Shown here piece after piece: positions 29,801 through 40,107 of a stretch of DNA of 64,000 nucleotides (positions are counted from its first letter, which is position 1; every line of letters begins with the position of its first letter). The DNA comes from Strix aluco (lineage: Eukaryota > Chordata > Aves > Strigiformes > Strigidae). The notes under the pieces were generated by a model. The model saw nothing but the letters and a program-made list of their open reading frames with translations, ran no database searches and was not told the DNA's origin. Where the stretch lies: assembly GCF_031877795.1 (NCBI RefSeq), contig NC_133971.1:50087642-50151641 (forward strand). Reading direction: 5' to 3'. Both the position numbers and the translations under genes were made by a program.

Positions 29801-32800
29801 AAACTAGGTCACAGAAGGACCACAGGTATGTATGGTACAAGTTCTAAATAAAAGAGGATCAAAGGTGTTTTTATTGGTTTCTCATATGCTGAAGATCTAT
29901 CAGTAAAATATGTATCAGTTTATTGTCTGAAGAAAATTCTCAGACAGGTGCTTTGTAGGGTATCTTCAGAATTGTCTTCCATTCTGCACATATATGCTAT
30001 ATTCTGAAAAGTTAGCCTCATAACCTTCCGTGATTTCACTTGGTTTTTCAAATTACTCACCTCCTTCAATGGACAGTCATACCTGCCTATACACTCACTG
30101 TACTGCTGACCATTTAAACTTTGGGACTTGCATGCCTGGCATTGGTAAATATAATTTCAAAAAGACAGAAGCCCAAAATGTCTTGTTCAACTCAAATTTT
30201 TTTTTGCATACTTACATTATCAATCATTTACTGGATTAGGTTCATGAGTTATTACAATTTTGCACATGAAAATTCCACAAGTTTTGTGTCTAAAATAACC
30301 CAGTTTTACAAAGGATCAAATTTAAATACTTTGGAAAAACCATCTGTGATGCAACTCTGAATATCTTTAGTCTGCTCCACAGACATATCTTGACTTCTCA
30401 AAATGTGCATTTTACATCTAAATAAAATTCTAAGTTTATTAAGGTGTAAACCTGCTGGTATAAATTATGTTGTTCTATTTCTGTCAGTGTATCATATGTA
30501 CCTTATATATAAAATTTATTTTCTATGTATATTTTACTAACCAAATCATAAAGTAACAATCCGAATCTTATCTCGACAAAATATATAGCAAACATTAAAA
30601 TAAAGAATAATTGAGTCAGTGTTCCACAATTCTTTTGAACCATTTGATCCTGGCTAACACTGACATGTTCTCTATACAGCTTCTGATGTAGTTGAAGGCT
30701 TATTATGAATCAGCAGAGGGATGTTATCACACCTTTTCATATATGTAAACATTTATGCCTGAAGACACAATGAAACTGCCACAGCATGTACCAAAGTTTT
30801 AACTGGTCACAGGCACATATGAAGCAAGACTATTATGCCATCATAGAAAGTATCTCAAAATCATCATAAGTATCTCACAAAATGCACCATCCAACCACCT
30901 CACAAAATTAAAGATGGCAGGAGCTCAGATACACTTTAAGTGCAGAGAATCAACAGGCTGATGAGCTAAACCACTACAAGTGTTCATGAGCACATTTCAC
31001 CCTTGCCCTATTATAAAGCATGTTCACAAACATCTCCAAATGGTATGTAGGTTGCATTACTTTACATTGCTAACAGTGCACATAAAGCAAGGTTCCAGCA
31101 GCTCAGCTAACACGTAACGTCTCTTTAAGACAATGGAACTCCACTGCCCCAATCACAATTACCTACTACCTAATAAGTATCCTTTTTATTTTCCAGTACC
31201 TTGGTTTACCACAAACTTTGTATCTTAGTTTAAACTCCTTGCTTTAAAACAAACCTACACACGTTTATTCTCTCTTAGAAAAAAACATTACCTTCTGAGG
31301 GGTCAAAACTCTCTGCCTGAACTTTTCAATCGTATCTTGACCTGCAGCCGCCCATGCACTGGCAAATGCTTCCGCTTTGTCTTGATCCAGGTGAATGCTT
31401 TGCAGCTGTTGTTGCAATGAAGCAGGCTTCAAATTATGATAGACTGCCTGTTAAAAGGAAAAATAACTGTTGTTGTACAATACTGCTCTACAAGTTGTGC
31501 CAGACATATCCTACCACAGATGGCCACCATGTTCACACAAGATTTTTACTAGTAACTCTACTGTGGGACTGCAAGCGTCCTGCTGATCTTAACCCTCTGA
31601 CTGAGAAGACAGAAAAGTGTATCTCAATTGTATCTCAAAACACAATATTACGAATGACTCTCGTCAAGACAGACAAACTATGAAAAAAATGCTTATACAA
31701 GTTAGATCTGAGTATATGTATATGTTTCCACTGTACATAATACAAAAACAGCTACCACTGAAAAAACCTGAGCTTTGAAGTCAATTGTGACCATGAAGAA
31801 AGGACAACTTTTCAAAATTCACACTGTTCAAGCAAGCCTGAACTACAAGGTAATACTCTGAAAAAACAGGAACAGCTTGCCAAAAAAAGATGAGTTAGAT
31901 GTAATGCCCCTATTAGCATCAATTTTTGTGGTAAACACTCCATACAGTATGCTGGTCCACTTTCAAAACAGGACTCCATCAGCACCAGGGCAGGGAGAGA
32001 AAAAAAACAAGGCAAAGACCCTTTGTCTTTGTCTATGTATAGTCATTATCTATAATGTGTCCATAGACCAAAGCTGTTAAAAAAGTTATGCTCTGACAAA
32101 ATAAGCTGCTACACTTAGAAATGTAGCTATCAGTGGGAAAACAAGAGTCCTCATACAACATGTATTCCATCTGGGACTCTTCTTTGGGCAGATATTAATA
32201 TCCTTTCCTTTTTTTTTTTTTTAATGTAAAAGATGTAAGTCCTAGAGGAAACTGAACTGCTTTTTCGTTCAACCTCCAATAATTATCATATAAATGAAGC
32301 AGTCTGATGAAATTAGGGCCAGGCAATAAAACAGGTAACTTTGCTCTTTGGTTGAGATGAAAATGCAAAATGCCAGTCTGGATGTTACATCAGGTTTCGT
32401 TTTGCTTTTTTGGTGGATAGGAGCCATGCAGAGGACTGTTTGCTTGTGTTCTTTCTAATGCTGTGGAATGCATTAACTAAGTGAGCTAACCATAAAGTGA
32501 CATGTGTAAGAAAGGACAAGATCCAAATCCCACAACAGACTATCAGCATACATGCCCTCTGCACAGACTACACTTACTATACTTGCATGAAATGAATGGA
32601 TAACATCGTGGCTGTGACAATTTCTAAGAAAGTTACCATGTCTACCAAGGAATACACTGGCTTCCTTACCTGAGTAGCGGTAGACTGCAGAACCAGAAAA
32701 CCCTCTCTGTTTAGAAGACATTCAGCTCTACACCATGCAGTCACCTACTCACTCAGATACTAGAGCTACATCAGGTGTGCCTGTTCACCTAAGTACAGGC

Positions 32801-35800
32801 TGGTTTTATGCATGAAAATTTTCCATAACTGATACTTCATGTAACTTAAGCAATGCTCAATAATGCCATATAATATTTTCCTTGCAGGAATTCAAAAAAT
32901 GCGTGTCTGGCTTGCTTATAATGAATAAGAGGAAACACTGTATCTCATAATTATCAACACTTCTCTCAGTCATGCAGAGCTCACTTCCACCACCTATATT
33001 TACATTAGATGGAAACTCACTGCACAAATGCAATGAGTCTAATCCAAATCAGGAAGGCATGAAAACAAAAGCAGTAAAATGATGCCCCCAAAACATACAT
33101 AATATACTACAGATACATGTTTTCAATAACTCCTTTTTAACTTGACTTTTGTGTTTCTGAAATCTACAATCAGATTAAAATATTTATCAATTCATAATGA
33201 TAAAAGGTACCTGCTCCAAAATGAATGATATCGTTTCAAGGACTAGATGAAGATCCTGCTTTTCCAACAAAAAAGCTATTTGAAGTTTTTCTTCTTCCTC
33301 TTCACTGAAGCTACTTTCAGCCTGAAGCACAAAAATGGTTAGTCCTGACATTCCATTTAGTGACCAAGAACATACTTATCAAAAGAAAAACTTTTTCCCC
33401 ATTTTGGTAAACCTAGTGGCTGTCCAGTTGTTTCTAAACAGAAACAACAAAGTAAAGCTCTTTTCCAACAGAAAAATACAGTGCAATTCCTCTCACTGAG
33501 AACCAAAAGTCAACAGTATCACATGAGAAGCTATCAGAATGCCTTGAAATACATCACAAGAAAATGCTTTCTCTTTGCACCTGAGACACTAAAGAAACAT
33601 TTTTCTTTCAGCAATCAGATCATCTCCAATAACCTTTTATAAATGAAAATAAGAAAAGCATCAAGTGCGTTACTTGAATCAGACCTCAAATAAAACAGAA
33701 CATAAAACTGTAGTAAAGTTAGTTACATATGTTTCTTCCACTCTGGATACTCCTCTGAAAATCACCCATTATGTTACAAAGGAAATAAAGGCCTAATGTA
33801 TGCTTATTTTGAAAGTCAAGATTTGGATCTATAGCCTACTGTATTACTGAAGATTATCAAGAATGTTCTGTACTTTTAAAATACAGCAGTCATATTTATT
33901 ATACTACAACTAATTAAATAGTAATTTAAATGCAGATATTGCCATCTTTTAAAAAGTAATTACTAACAAATCTATGCATCGGACATCAAAACACCATATT
34001 TAGACCACTTAGTAATTCAAAACTGCAAAGCTACACAAAAAAAGCAATTCAGCTATCAGAATAAACAAAATGAAGCAATTATACAAAAACTTCAATGATG
34101 GCAATGTTTGTAATAAGAGTATCAAAATGGAAACATTGTTTAAATCATTAGCTGTTAGAAGGAAATGCAGAGCTCTCAGTATCTGCTCTGCAAAGACAAG
34201 TAAGTTTATTCAAAGTTTCCAGCAATTTAACATGCCCTGGAGTCTGATTTAGAAAGGCCAATTCATGAGACTGACTGAGCTAAATTAAAAAGACCACTCC
34301 AACTCATGTAAATACTGATGAAAACAGTGGATACTAAACTGCAATTGAGTAGCAAAAAAAAACAACCCACAAGAAAAAGTTGCTGACACTTTTCAGTTAC
34401 CAGTGAGTTAATATCCATGCACAACAACTGAGAAAACCCTCTGCAATAACAGTAGCACCCAAGCTAGTAATTTTGGTAGGAAAAAAAATCAGCAATTGAA
34501 TCAAATAATCAAAACAATCCTTACAGTCTCAGAATTATGACCTTTAATACACTTCTATTTTCTATTTGTGCTGCTCTTAACCTGTAATATTTTAATGTTT
34601 AGTTTGTGTATATATATGCGTATAGAAAACAAATTCTGTATTTTTTTATCTTTTTCTTAAACATAAAACAAGGGAAAACCAAAATCTGACACTGAAAGAT
34701 AAAGAAACTCAACAAAATAATCTCTGTTTTAGCATTTATCTTATAGTTTCCTCTGAAATATTTGTTGCAAAGGTTAGATTCGGACTCCATTTGACTTTCT
34801 GGCACTGTGCGATGACACTTACTACTGATTTTACTCATTTGGTTTTCTATTTATTCTACAATCTAAAAAAACCAAAGTTCTGTAAAGATGATAAAAATAC
34901 TAACTAAAAGATATGGACTTTATTTTTAACCTCAGTTCCACAGATGGCTTTGGTTGATGGACATACAGAAACGCAAAAAAAAAAAAAAAAAAAAAGCATT
35001 TAGTGTTTCCCTTGCGAGTTTGTGCAAAGAGCCAAGGAACCTGCATCAGCTCCGAGAGCCTTCTCAGAGGACCAGCACCTGGAGGCGATGGAAGCAAGTT
35101 CGAACAAGCATTGCTGGTTCTCGCGCCATTCACCCTCTGCCATTCATCACTGTTTCTTATTTCATTCACCCGAAAGAGTTCTAAACAATTCGTGGTGAAT
35201 GAAATTAAGATTTAAAATACTTTTTTAAAAATTAAAAAAAAAAAAAAAAAGGAAGCAATTGTCCCTTAGCAAAACAGAGTGTCGCATCTGTCCCAAAAAA
35301 GAGGACTCGTAGCACCTGGACGGAGGAGGGGCACAGCTCCTGCCAGCTCAGCTCGGTGCCCTGCCCGTTCCGCAGCAGAAGAGGCCAGGCTGCGCAGGGC
35401 GCGGCAGGAGGGCGGGCTGGGAAGAGGGCGGGACTCGGCAGGCCGCCGCGCTCCAGGGACTCCGGTACCGCGTGTCGCTGACCCGTTCCTGCGAATTCAC
35501 CTGGCGCAGCGCAGCCAAAGCGCCGGCAGGACGCGGATGGGCCCCGGTTCTGCCCGCGGCAGCCCAAGGCCCCGCCCGCACAGGCGAAGCCCCCGCTTCC
35601 GCCGCGCCGCGCACCGCTGCCTGCCGAACGCGGCCCCGGCGGGCTCCTCCCGCCCCACCGACCCGCCCCACCGACCTTCAGGTGCAGCTTCTGGAGAAGG
35701 CGGGAGAGGAGCCGCGGGAACCGGCCCGGGTCCACGGCGTTGAGCAGCGACACGGCCCTGCGGATGCTGAGCGAAAGAGAGGAGGCGGTCAGGGAGGTCA

Positions 35801-35962
35801 GGCCAACCGGGCTCCGCCGCCCCCCGGCACTGCGGCGAGGCCCTGCCCCCGACCCCCCCCCCCCCCCGCCCTGCCGCGGCGGGAGCGCGGGCAAGAGCGG
35901 GAGCGGCGCTGCCGCCGAGGCAGCCGGTACCTATCGCTCTCCGGGACGACGGGCGCCGCCAT
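11741..35962 (-). CDS. COMMD10: COMMD10, COMM domain-containing protein 10 (exons 1-5; 3' end outside window)
   Basis: Joining 35962-35931, 35766-35676, 33321-33211, 31447-31292 and 11851-11741 gives an uninterrupted 167-residue frame starting [20 protein letters not shown]. It matches my recall of vertebrate COMMD10 (about 202 residues) nearly throughout: the [18 protein letters not shown] helix near residues 14-31, the acidic [11 protein letters not shown] stretch near 45-55, and the start of the C-terminal COMM domain at about residue 131 ([12 protein letters not shown]). All four junctions are GT-AG with matching phases. COMMD proteins form a hetero-decameric ring that joins CCDC22/CCDC93 in the CCC/Commander complex, which recycles membrane cargo from endosomes; this role comes from the family. 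The last ~35 residues are missing: I searched 1-11740 by eye for the expected tail and did not find it, so intron 5 runs off the left edge. The start ATG has a strong context (G at -3, G at +4) inside a CpG island. Confidence 0.97.
19202..19298. repeat. (AAATA)n-like AT-rich repeat bounded by a direct repeat
   Basis: A run of AAATAAA-type units is bracketed by two copies of AGATACTTTAAAGA, at about 19202 and 19283. This suggests expansion or duplication of a short segment in intron 4. Confidence 0.75.
25697..26690 (-). mobile_element. CR1 LINE, 5'-truncated, with reverse-transcriptase remnant
   Basis: On the plus strand it opens with CACAGAATCATGTAACGG and GGTTGGAAGGGACC, the complement of the CR1 3' end. 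It runs about 1 kb. The far end, read on the minus strand, contains a decayed CR1 RT segment ([14 protein letters not shown]), with frameshifts downstream, so it is inactive. It sits in COMMD10 intron 4 in the same direction as COMMD10 transcription. Confidence 0.93.
27395..28706 (+). mobile_element. CR1 LINE, 5'-truncated, longer pol remnant
   Basis: Plus-oriented CR1 of about 1.3 kb. It contains the end of the RT domain (DFRKA, FINDLDD and ADDTKLGK pieces in different frames, the last carrying the catalytic A-D-D), then [20 protein letters not shown]. The CR1 3' end closes with CAACCTCAACCATTCTGTGA. Stops and frameshifts break every frame, so it is a dead copy. It lies in COMMD10 intron 4, opposite to COMMD10 transcription and to the neighbouring CR1. 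Confidence 0.94.
31292..31447 (-). CDS. COMMD10: COMMD10 coding exon 4
   Basis: This 156-nt, phase 0-0 exon encodes residues 79-130, from [20 protein letters not shown] to [12 protein letters not shown]. The acceptor is TTTTAACAG|GCA and the donor is CAGAAG|GTAATG. It covers the last helices of the N-terminal domain and the linker into the COMM domain. Confidence 0.96.
31448..33210 (-). other. COMMD10: COMMD10 intron 3
   Basis: A 1,763-nt intron, AT-rich, with a T13-15 run near 32210. No gene, repeat family or conserved element is recognisable. Confidence 0.9.
33211..33321 (-). CDS. COMMD10: COMMD10 coding exon 3
   Basis: This 111-nt, phase 0-0 exon encodes residues 42-78: [20 protein letters not shown] followed by [17 protein letters not shown]. 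The acceptor is GTGCTTCAG|GCT and the donor is GAGCAG|GTACCT. The acidic run followed by an amphipathic helix is typical of the COMMD10 N-terminal domain. Confidence 0.96.
33322..35675 (-). other. COMMD10: COMMD10 intron 2
   Basis: A 2,354-nt intron that passes from AT-rich sequence into the CpG island. It carries an A21 run (34975-34995), a candidate poly(A)-tailed insertion (35098-35250) and no coding sequence that I can support. Confidence 0.9.
35098..35250 (+). repeat. Candidate poly(A)-tailed retroposed insertion with 8-bp flanking duplication
   Basis: A segment of about 153 bp ends in A17 (35234-35250). It is bracketed by the direct repeat GGAAGCAA at 35090-35097 and 35251-35258, the layout of a target-primed insertion of a polyadenylated RNA. 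The body starts GTTCGAACAAGCATTGC and resembles nothing I can name. A chance 8-bp match is possible. Confidence 0.4.
35676..35766 (-). CDS. COMMD10: COMMD10 coding exon 2
   Basis: This 91-nt exon encodes residues 11-41 ([12 protein letters not shown] through [10 protein letters not shown]), the start of the N-terminal helical (HN) domain. The acceptor is TTTCGCTCAG|CATCCG. The donor is AAG|GTCGGT, which has an unusual C at +3 but keeps G at +5. It ends in phase 0 and lies in the CpG island, only 164 nt from exon 1. Confidence 0.95.
35853..35867 (+). repeat. C15 homopolymer in COMMD10 intron 1
   Basis: Fifteen consecutive C on the plus strand give G15 on the transcribed RNA of COMMD10 intron 1, which is only 164 nt long (35767-35930). 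It is a likely polymorphic or sequencing-error-prone tract. Confidence 0.9.
35931..35962 (-). CDS. COMMD10: COMMD10 coding exon 1
   Basis: This 32-nt coding segment encodes [10 protein letters not shown] plus two bases of a serine codon (AG|C completed by exon 2). The donor is GATAG|GTACCG at 35930-35929. The initiator sits in GCCATGGCGGC, a strong Kozak context that also contains the YY1-like core ATGGCGGC. From memory, the mammalian N-terminus before the conserved AVSL helix is a few residues longer, so the extreme N-terminus is variable. Confidence 0.93.
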
Positions 35963-36284
35963 GGCTGTCGCTGCGGCCCCGCCCCGCGACGGCAGCCCGG
36001 CGGGGCCAAGCGCCGCCGCTCCGCTTCGCTCTGCCCTGCCCGGGCGCGGCGTGACCAGGGTGGCGGCCGGAACTCCTCTGGCAGGGGGACCCCAGCGCCG
36101 CGCTCAGTCCCGGGTGAAGGCGGAGCAAAGCTGTGGCGGCCCTTGGGGCTTGCGGGGAGCGGCGCCTCCCTCAACGGGTTTGCAGCATCCCGCAACCGTT
36201 GGAAAGGTTGTAGCTGAAATCCTCGGATTTAAAAGTTTTAAAGACGTATCGGTCCGGGTGGCGGGGGGCGATACTTCCCCCTCT

Positions 36285-36292
36285 GTCACGTG
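36285..36292. promoter_or_regulatory. GTCACGTG E-box (CLEAR-like) upstream of COMMD10
   Basis: GTCACGTG followed by TC matches nine of ten bases of the CLEAR consensus GTCACGTGAC. It lies 323 bp upstream of the COMMD10 ATG, at the edge of the CpG island. USF, MYC/MAX and TFEB/TFE3 all bind CACGTG. Its use is inferred only. Confidence 0.45.
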
Positions 36293-39200
36293 TCGTCAGT
36301 GCTGATACTGGAATCGTACCGCTGAAGCCTGGGTTGTGTGAAACTCCTCAGCCCTTCCAGGCCCCACAGTGCCGGCTTGTTCCCCCGTGGTAGTGCAGAG
36401 CCAGCTCCACAGCACGGGTCAGCGAACTTCGTGTTAGTAGACCATGACATGGTGATAAAGGTGTCCCACCTGCAGTGTTACAGCAAATTGTTCCCGAGGC
36501 TGTGGAACTAACAGCGGTGGGCTGCGTTCCCATCTTCCTGGAATAACCTGTGCCCAGATCACAACCCCAAACTCTTCCCCCATCCCATGCCATTTAACTC
36601 CCCTGCATAAGGCCTAGAGCACACCGTGCCATGTCCAGGCCCAGTGTGTGCTGGCTGGCAAGCCATGTGAACAGAAGTATTAACATTTGAACCCACAGGG
36701 AAGCGTCACTGAACAGGGTATTTCTACTACGTGCATATTACCTTGAACGAATGTAATGTTTGTGAGACCTCCAGTTTCCGCCAGACTTGGCTGAAATTGA
36801 AAATGGGCTAAAAGACAATGGGACAAGCAAACAGAGGAACAGGCAGCATGACTGTGTAAACCTTGTTTTCCTAAGAAGCTAACTAAAAATATTAAAAATC
36901 TGCAAAAGACTTCTGACTGTGGCTGTAAAGGCTTATGAGATGTGGCCCAAAGTGTTAGGTGTGTGGTGATAAATTATGGTAGGCTCAAGAGGCAGGTAGG
37001 AAAAGACTGAAAATTTTTGAGGTACTGTAAAGAAATGATTTATAAACATGTATGCTAAATCTTGCGTCTTTTGAAGTGAGGGGAATTTAGTCATTAACTT
37101 CAATAGGGCAGGATTTCAGCCAGGACATTTGAAAAGATAATGTCTGTTTAAAGAGACTTGGCCTTAAGAGCCAACTTCAGGGAAGAGTGTCAAAGCTGGA
37201 TGTACTCCAATGGGAATTTTAACACAGAGAATTCCTGGCTGACACTTTAACAACATTTGTACTATACCTCTTATCAGAAGTTGGACCCACACTTGCTGTT
37301 ACGAAAGGCAGCTGCATTTTTCAAGCTATTGTTCTGGGGTAAAATATAATTACATTCAACTATTTCACCTGTTTTTGTGTACTCTTATAAAACATGAAAA
37401 GACAATATTCTTGCAAGAAGTTTGGCTGGAAAAGAAAAATGAGTATTTCACTCCATGCTGAAATAATGTAACTTCTTATTCTAGAAAATGTCCCCTGAGA
37501 GCAGAATTATATGAAGTTTGTTCAGTCAAAATGAGCAGGCACAACTGGAAGTCTGGACAGTTGCTTACATATTTTTAAAAGTTTCAGCTAATACAGGTAT
37601 GGGGTGCACTGCTCAGGTTTGCTGCCAGTTCTCTGGTTTTATAATCATATGGACCTATTTTAAAGTGTTTTCTTTCACGCTTTACTGCATCAAATGAATA
37701 TTCAAAATGAATAGTCAAAACAATGAACATTAAAAATGCAATTGGGCAGGATCCTGAGCAATCTGCTCCAGCTGGACCTGTTTCACACAAGAGGTTTGAC
37801 CTGAGACCTCTGAATGCTTCTTCCACCTTGTATGACTCTGCATTCAAAGCCTCACTGAAGAAAGACAGTAAAGGGAGCACCTCATTGGGAATAATGAAGC
37901 TAACCTGACAAGGTGCTGCCAAGTGCATCATTAAATACATTTTTCCCTAATACCTTTTCTGTTCCTAAAAAAAGAATTATAAAAAGTTGTGACTTCTGAT
38001 GCATCCCTTCATTTATTATTGTTTTGTACTTGCATCCCTGATCCATTTTTAAAATGTTACAGCTTTTTTCACAGAGCTAATGACATTACACAATTTCATG
38101 TATTTCATCAGTTGTCTTAACTAGTTAAGATATATTTTATCTCCTTAAGACATATTTTGAGTGAAATTGTTACCCATACTTTGACTCAAAATATTCCACT
38201 TAGACATGCTATATGGGCTTTTGGATTAATCTGCACATATCCTATGACAAAATCTTAGTCGTCGGTGACTAAGACTTTAAAGCATTTATCTGCTAATGTC
38301 TTACAACAGTCTTGAAAAGCTCAGTCTCCCCTACTTTGCATTTCCAGAAATTGAACTATATATTCTGTTCTTTCACAAAGATCAAACAGGCTTTATTTGT
38401 TTCAGTGTTATTTGATTATGGTTTGTTTTACAGACTTTTCTCATCACCCGTCCCTTCAGTTAGAATTCATTTAGGCTCTGCTTTTTAAAATAATTCTATG
38501 CTTACCAACTGAAATATGTAGAGCACGAAAAGGATGTAAAGTTAGGAATTATGGAATACTTTCTATGTAAGGTTAGTTAAGCACTGTAATAAATTGCGTA
38601 AGCAAGCTGAAGACTCTCATTAGAGGTTTTAAAGCACAAAGGGACAAATCTGTAATGAAAAATGGGTAGGAAATGTGTAGAAGGTGAATAAAGATGATCC
38701 AGCATTGAGAACTACAGGCTCTCAAGATCCTACCAGGACCTATTTTCTTTGAATGTATTGTTTTCTCTTTTTTCTGGGCTCCTTTTGATTCACTTTTTAT
38801 TCTATAGCCTCTTACTTGCAATGCCATTCTGTTTACATTCAAGCCTTTCCTTCTGTCATCTTCATTTCTGTTACTTTTCTTTACTTCTGAAGGTACACAA
38901 AAAATAACATGTTGATCTCCTTCAAAATCTGATTTGTACAATATTCCTGACACTATTTATTGACTAAATAATTGTCCTACAACTCAATGAAAATAAACCA
39001 ATAATGTTTCACATAAATATTCACTTGCAAGTGGCTTAAGCAATTTAAGTTAGCAAACTATATATTTGTGTGGCAGGGATTGAATTGTGCCTCTTACCCA
39101 GTATTAAATAGCTCAGCTTTTGAAATCTTGTTGAAAAAATAATTCTTTCTCGTAGAGTGTTCTAAGTGTTTCAGCTAAATTACATCTATCAGAAATAAAT

Positions 39201-39329
39201 ACTCCTGTTGCTGTCTGTGACTGTTTTCATTATGAAACAATCTGCCATTCTTTCTGTGTCATTATTTGTGTTCCACTAGATGAGTAATATTAAAATCAAC
39301 AGGACTACTTGGAATCTGCTTGGAAAGAG

Positions 39330-39362
39330 TAAGGGCAGGGGACTATGAATAAGGGCAGGGGG
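39330..39362. repeat. Interrupted 13-bp direct repeat
   Basis: TAAGGGCAGGGG appears at 39330 and again from 39350, separated by a short ACTATGAA spacer. A local duplication in intergenic DNA. Confidence 0.8.
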
Positions 39363-40050
39363 ATCTTAGTTTATTGGTTCTGTATACTGGTTTACTGTTT
39401 GCTATTTTTGTGCTTATAGGTGAACACTATTACATCTAGTCATGTGAAGGGAGTCAGATTATTTGGATGGTGCAGTGCTTCACAATGGAAATCAGGGCTG
39501 TATAGCCTACTCCTTTAATCAAAGGCATCTGTGAGCATACAGGAGATTCAGCTGTGGATGACAGGCCATAATTTATTCCATTATAACACAAACAGATATG
39601 ATCCTGTAAGGATGAACATTCATACATTTGCTCCTGAGTGCAGGTGGAAGCAAGTCAGTACTTTGCAGGGCCAGGCCAATGGAGAAAAGGTGTATTGCCC
39701 TCTGCAAATCATAGGACAGGAAGTCTTTCTATGGTTCATGACAAGATTACAAATTAGGGTTAATGAAATTCAAGTATCATGTTATAACTAATGTTCAAAG
39801 TGGCAGTTAGCTCAGAAACTAGATAAGAAACTTAATAGAGCTGCAACAACTGTAATGCTTTTGGTGCAAATGTTTATCCAGAAAGTATCAGTCTGTATTT
39901 CTTTAGTCAAGCTCTTCTGGTTTTCCCACTGAAGTGAATCAAATCTGTGTTCTACTCTGGTGTGGATGTATATAGAGCAAGTTCAGTTGTGTTCTTCTAG
40001 GAGATCTTAAAAGGACCATGAAAATTGTCTGGAAAAGAGTTCAAAGTGTG

Positions 40051-40076
40051 TTGGTTTGGTTTGGTTTGGTTTTTTA
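40051..40076. repeat. (TTGGT)n microsatellite
   Basis: Four consecutive TTGGT units followed by a T run. Confidence 0.9.
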
Positions 40077-40083
40077 ATGCCTT

Positions 40084-40107
40084 TCTGTGGTTTTTTTGAA
40101 CCACAGA
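40084..40107. repeat. Hairpin-forming inverted repeat
   Basis: TCTGTGGTT and AACCACAGA form a perfect 9-bp stem with the 6-nt loop TTTTTG. It immediately follows the (TTGGT)n tract and precedes an 11-bp tandem duplication (TTCTTGACAAA twice, 40112-40133). Confidence 0.85.

Larger units (their letters stand above)
11852..31291 (-). other. COMMD10: COMMD10 intron 4
   Basis: This 19.4-kb intron is AT-rich. Apart from the CR1 pair at 25.7-28.7 kb and the A/T-rich simple repeat at 19202-19298, I recognise nothing in it. Small frames such as 12030-12275, 15066-15308, 17659-17970 and 19852-20184 (plus strand) lack splice context or similarity to known proteins. Confidence 0.85.
35330..36260. promoter_or_regulatory. 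COMMD10: CpG island, COMMD10 promoter
   Basis: About 0.9 kb dense in CpG and GC, sharply bounded by AT-rich DNA. It contains exons 1 and 2 of COMMD10 and the sequence upstream of its ATG (35962). Visible sites include several GC boxes (GGGCGG or CCCGCC), an ETS-like CCGGAACT near 36066, and the YY1-like core at the start codon. There is no clear TATA box, typical of a housekeeping promoter. The long open frames through it on both strands (for example 35472-36305 plus) are compositional artefacts. Confidence 0.92.

Noticed and set aside
34975-34995. A21 run as a second retrocopy tail
   Set aside because: No matching flanking duplication was found around it, so it is treated as a simple homopolymer.
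35041-35110. tRNA-derived SINE from the GTTCGAAC B-box-like core
   Set aside because: No matching A box at the usual distance and no cloverleaf. Kept only as part of the poly(A)-insert observation.
35472-36305. 277-residue plus-strand open frame (and 35232-35894, 35497-36195 minus) across the CpG island
   Set aside because: High GC and few A/T-rich stops explain the open frames. The composition is Ala/Gly/Pro/Arg low-complexity, and true COMMD10 exons 1 and 2 occupy the same DNA on the minus strand.
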